Shown: piece by piece, positions 5,469 through 6,169 of the stretch
Layout of the letters: every line of letters starts with the position of its first letter
Numbering within the stretch: position 1 is the stretch's first letter
Origin: Clostridia bacterium
GTDB lineage: Bacteria > Bacillota_A > Clostridia > Oscillospirales > CAG-272
Direction: 5' to 3'
Assembly (NCBI GenBank): GCA_017652965.1
Contig: JAGBZZ010000117.1
Coordinates: forward strand, 1-6,169
DNA length: 6,169 nucleotides
Notes under the pieces: generated by a model
The model's input: the letters and a program-made list of their open reading frames with translations, nothing else
What the model was told of the DNA's origin: nothing
Databases searched by the model: none
Translations under genes and position numbers: made by a program

Positions 5469-6169
5469 TCAGAAATCCATGCGGGATTCGATATAGGCGC
5501 GCACCTCGGTCATAGGGATACGAACCTGCTCCATGGTATCGCGGTCACGGACGGTGACACACTTGTCCTCCAGCGAGTCAAAGTCGAAGGTCACGCAGAA
5601 GGGCGTGCCGATCTCATCCTCACGGCGGTAACGCTTACCGATCGAGCCGGCATCGTCAAAGTCCACGGCAAAATATTTGGAAAGCTCGTCATAAAGGGGC
5701 ATGGCATCCTCCGAAAGCTTCTTGGAAAGCGGCAGGATGGCGGCCTTCATCGGGGCAAGGGCGGGATGCAGATGCAGGACGGTACGCACGTCGTTCTTCT
5801 CGGCATCGATGACCTCCTCGTCATAGGCATCCACAAGGAAGGCCAGGGTCACGCGGTCGGCACCCAGCGAGGGCTCGATGACGTAGGGGACGTAATGCTC
5901 GTTGGTCTCGGGGTCAAAGTAATCCATCGCCTCGCCCGAGTGGTTGGCATGCTGGCCAAGGTCATAGTCGGTACGGTCGGCAATGCCCCAAAGCTCGCCC
6001 CAGCCGAAGGGGAAGAGATACTCGAAGTCGGTCGTGGCCTTGGAGTAGAAGCAAAGCTCCTCGGGGTCATGGTCACGCAGGCGGAGGTTCTCCTCGCGCA
6101 TGCCAAGGTCAAGCAGCCAGTTCTTGCAGAATTCCTTCCAGTAGGCAAACCACTAAAGGTCGGTGCCCG
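5469..6169 (-). CDS. glyQS: Glycyl-tRNA synthetase, C-terminal half, with in-frame TAG near the window edge
   Basis: This class II enzyme attaches glycine to tRNA-Gly in the cytoplasm. The alpha2-type signatures are clear: [28 protein letters not shown] around the active site, motif 3 [14 protein letters not shown], then the anticodon-binding domain from about [10 protein letters not shown] through [20 protein letters not shown] to [13 protein letters not shown], ending in TGA. The gene runs off the right edge; full-length homologues have roughly 460 residues and about 232 codons are present. Codons 6153-6155 read TAG, yet the same frame continues upstream as GTDL and downstream as [13 protein letters not shown], both family-typical. 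An ATG at 6101 is an internal methionine and not a start. A read or assembly error close to the sequence end is the simplest cause; a true nonsense mutation or readthrough remains possible. Identity is certain; intactness is not. Confidence 0.93.

Overview
The window looks like chromosomal DNA from a fairly GC-rich Clostridia-type Firmicute, probably an uncultured, gut-type lineage. This is inferred from strong AAGGAG-type ribosome binding sites, the single-chain (alpha2) glycyl-tRNA synthetase, and a gene set (VTC-type polyphosphate polymerase, DUF4956 membrane protein, Cthe_2159-like carbohydrate-binding lipoprotein) that I know mainly from Clostridia. No taxonomic marker here is decisive. 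All six genes lie on the minus strand, so the window reads right to left. No CRISPR array, tRNA, rRNA or insertion sequence is visible, and no gene-free stretch exceeds 150 bases.

Right edge (5469-6169): the C-terminal half of glycyl-tRNA synthetase, closed by a strong hairpin terminator at 5433-5461. Its frame carries an internal TAG at 6153-6155, where the family sequence otherwise continues without a break on both sides. This is either an end-of-sequence error or a real nonsense codon.

Centre (1429-5349): a compact four-gene operon. It runs VTC-domain polyphosphate polymerase (5349-4606), DUF4956 membrane protein overlapping it by 29 nt (4634-3942), secreted beta-helix carbohydrate-binding lipoprotein whose Shine-Dalgarno is fused to the preceding stop (3930-2317), and a two-TM protein of unknown function with a possible PH-like C-terminal domain (2292-1429). 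The last gene has no ATG, GTG or TTG near its expected start. The only well-placed initiation site is a CTG 6 nt after a perfect AAGGAG. Starting at the first GTG instead would remove 62 residues and half of a membrane helix.

Left (150-1292): a Gfo/Idh/MocA-family oxidoreductase preceded by a 136-nt AT-rich spacer with a tentative promoter. It is followed by a short inverted repeat that may be a dispersed element and by a hairpin terminator at 15-44.

Working model (inference): the polymerase makes polyphosphate on the cytoplasmic face, DUF4956 is its membrane partner, and the lipoprotein binds polysaccharide or acidic glycan outside the membrane. The fourth protein is an additional inner-membrane component. 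Together they would be an envelope-associated polymer system. The association of the first three families is known, but their joint function is not established. The oxidoreductase probably belongs to separate sugar metabolism.
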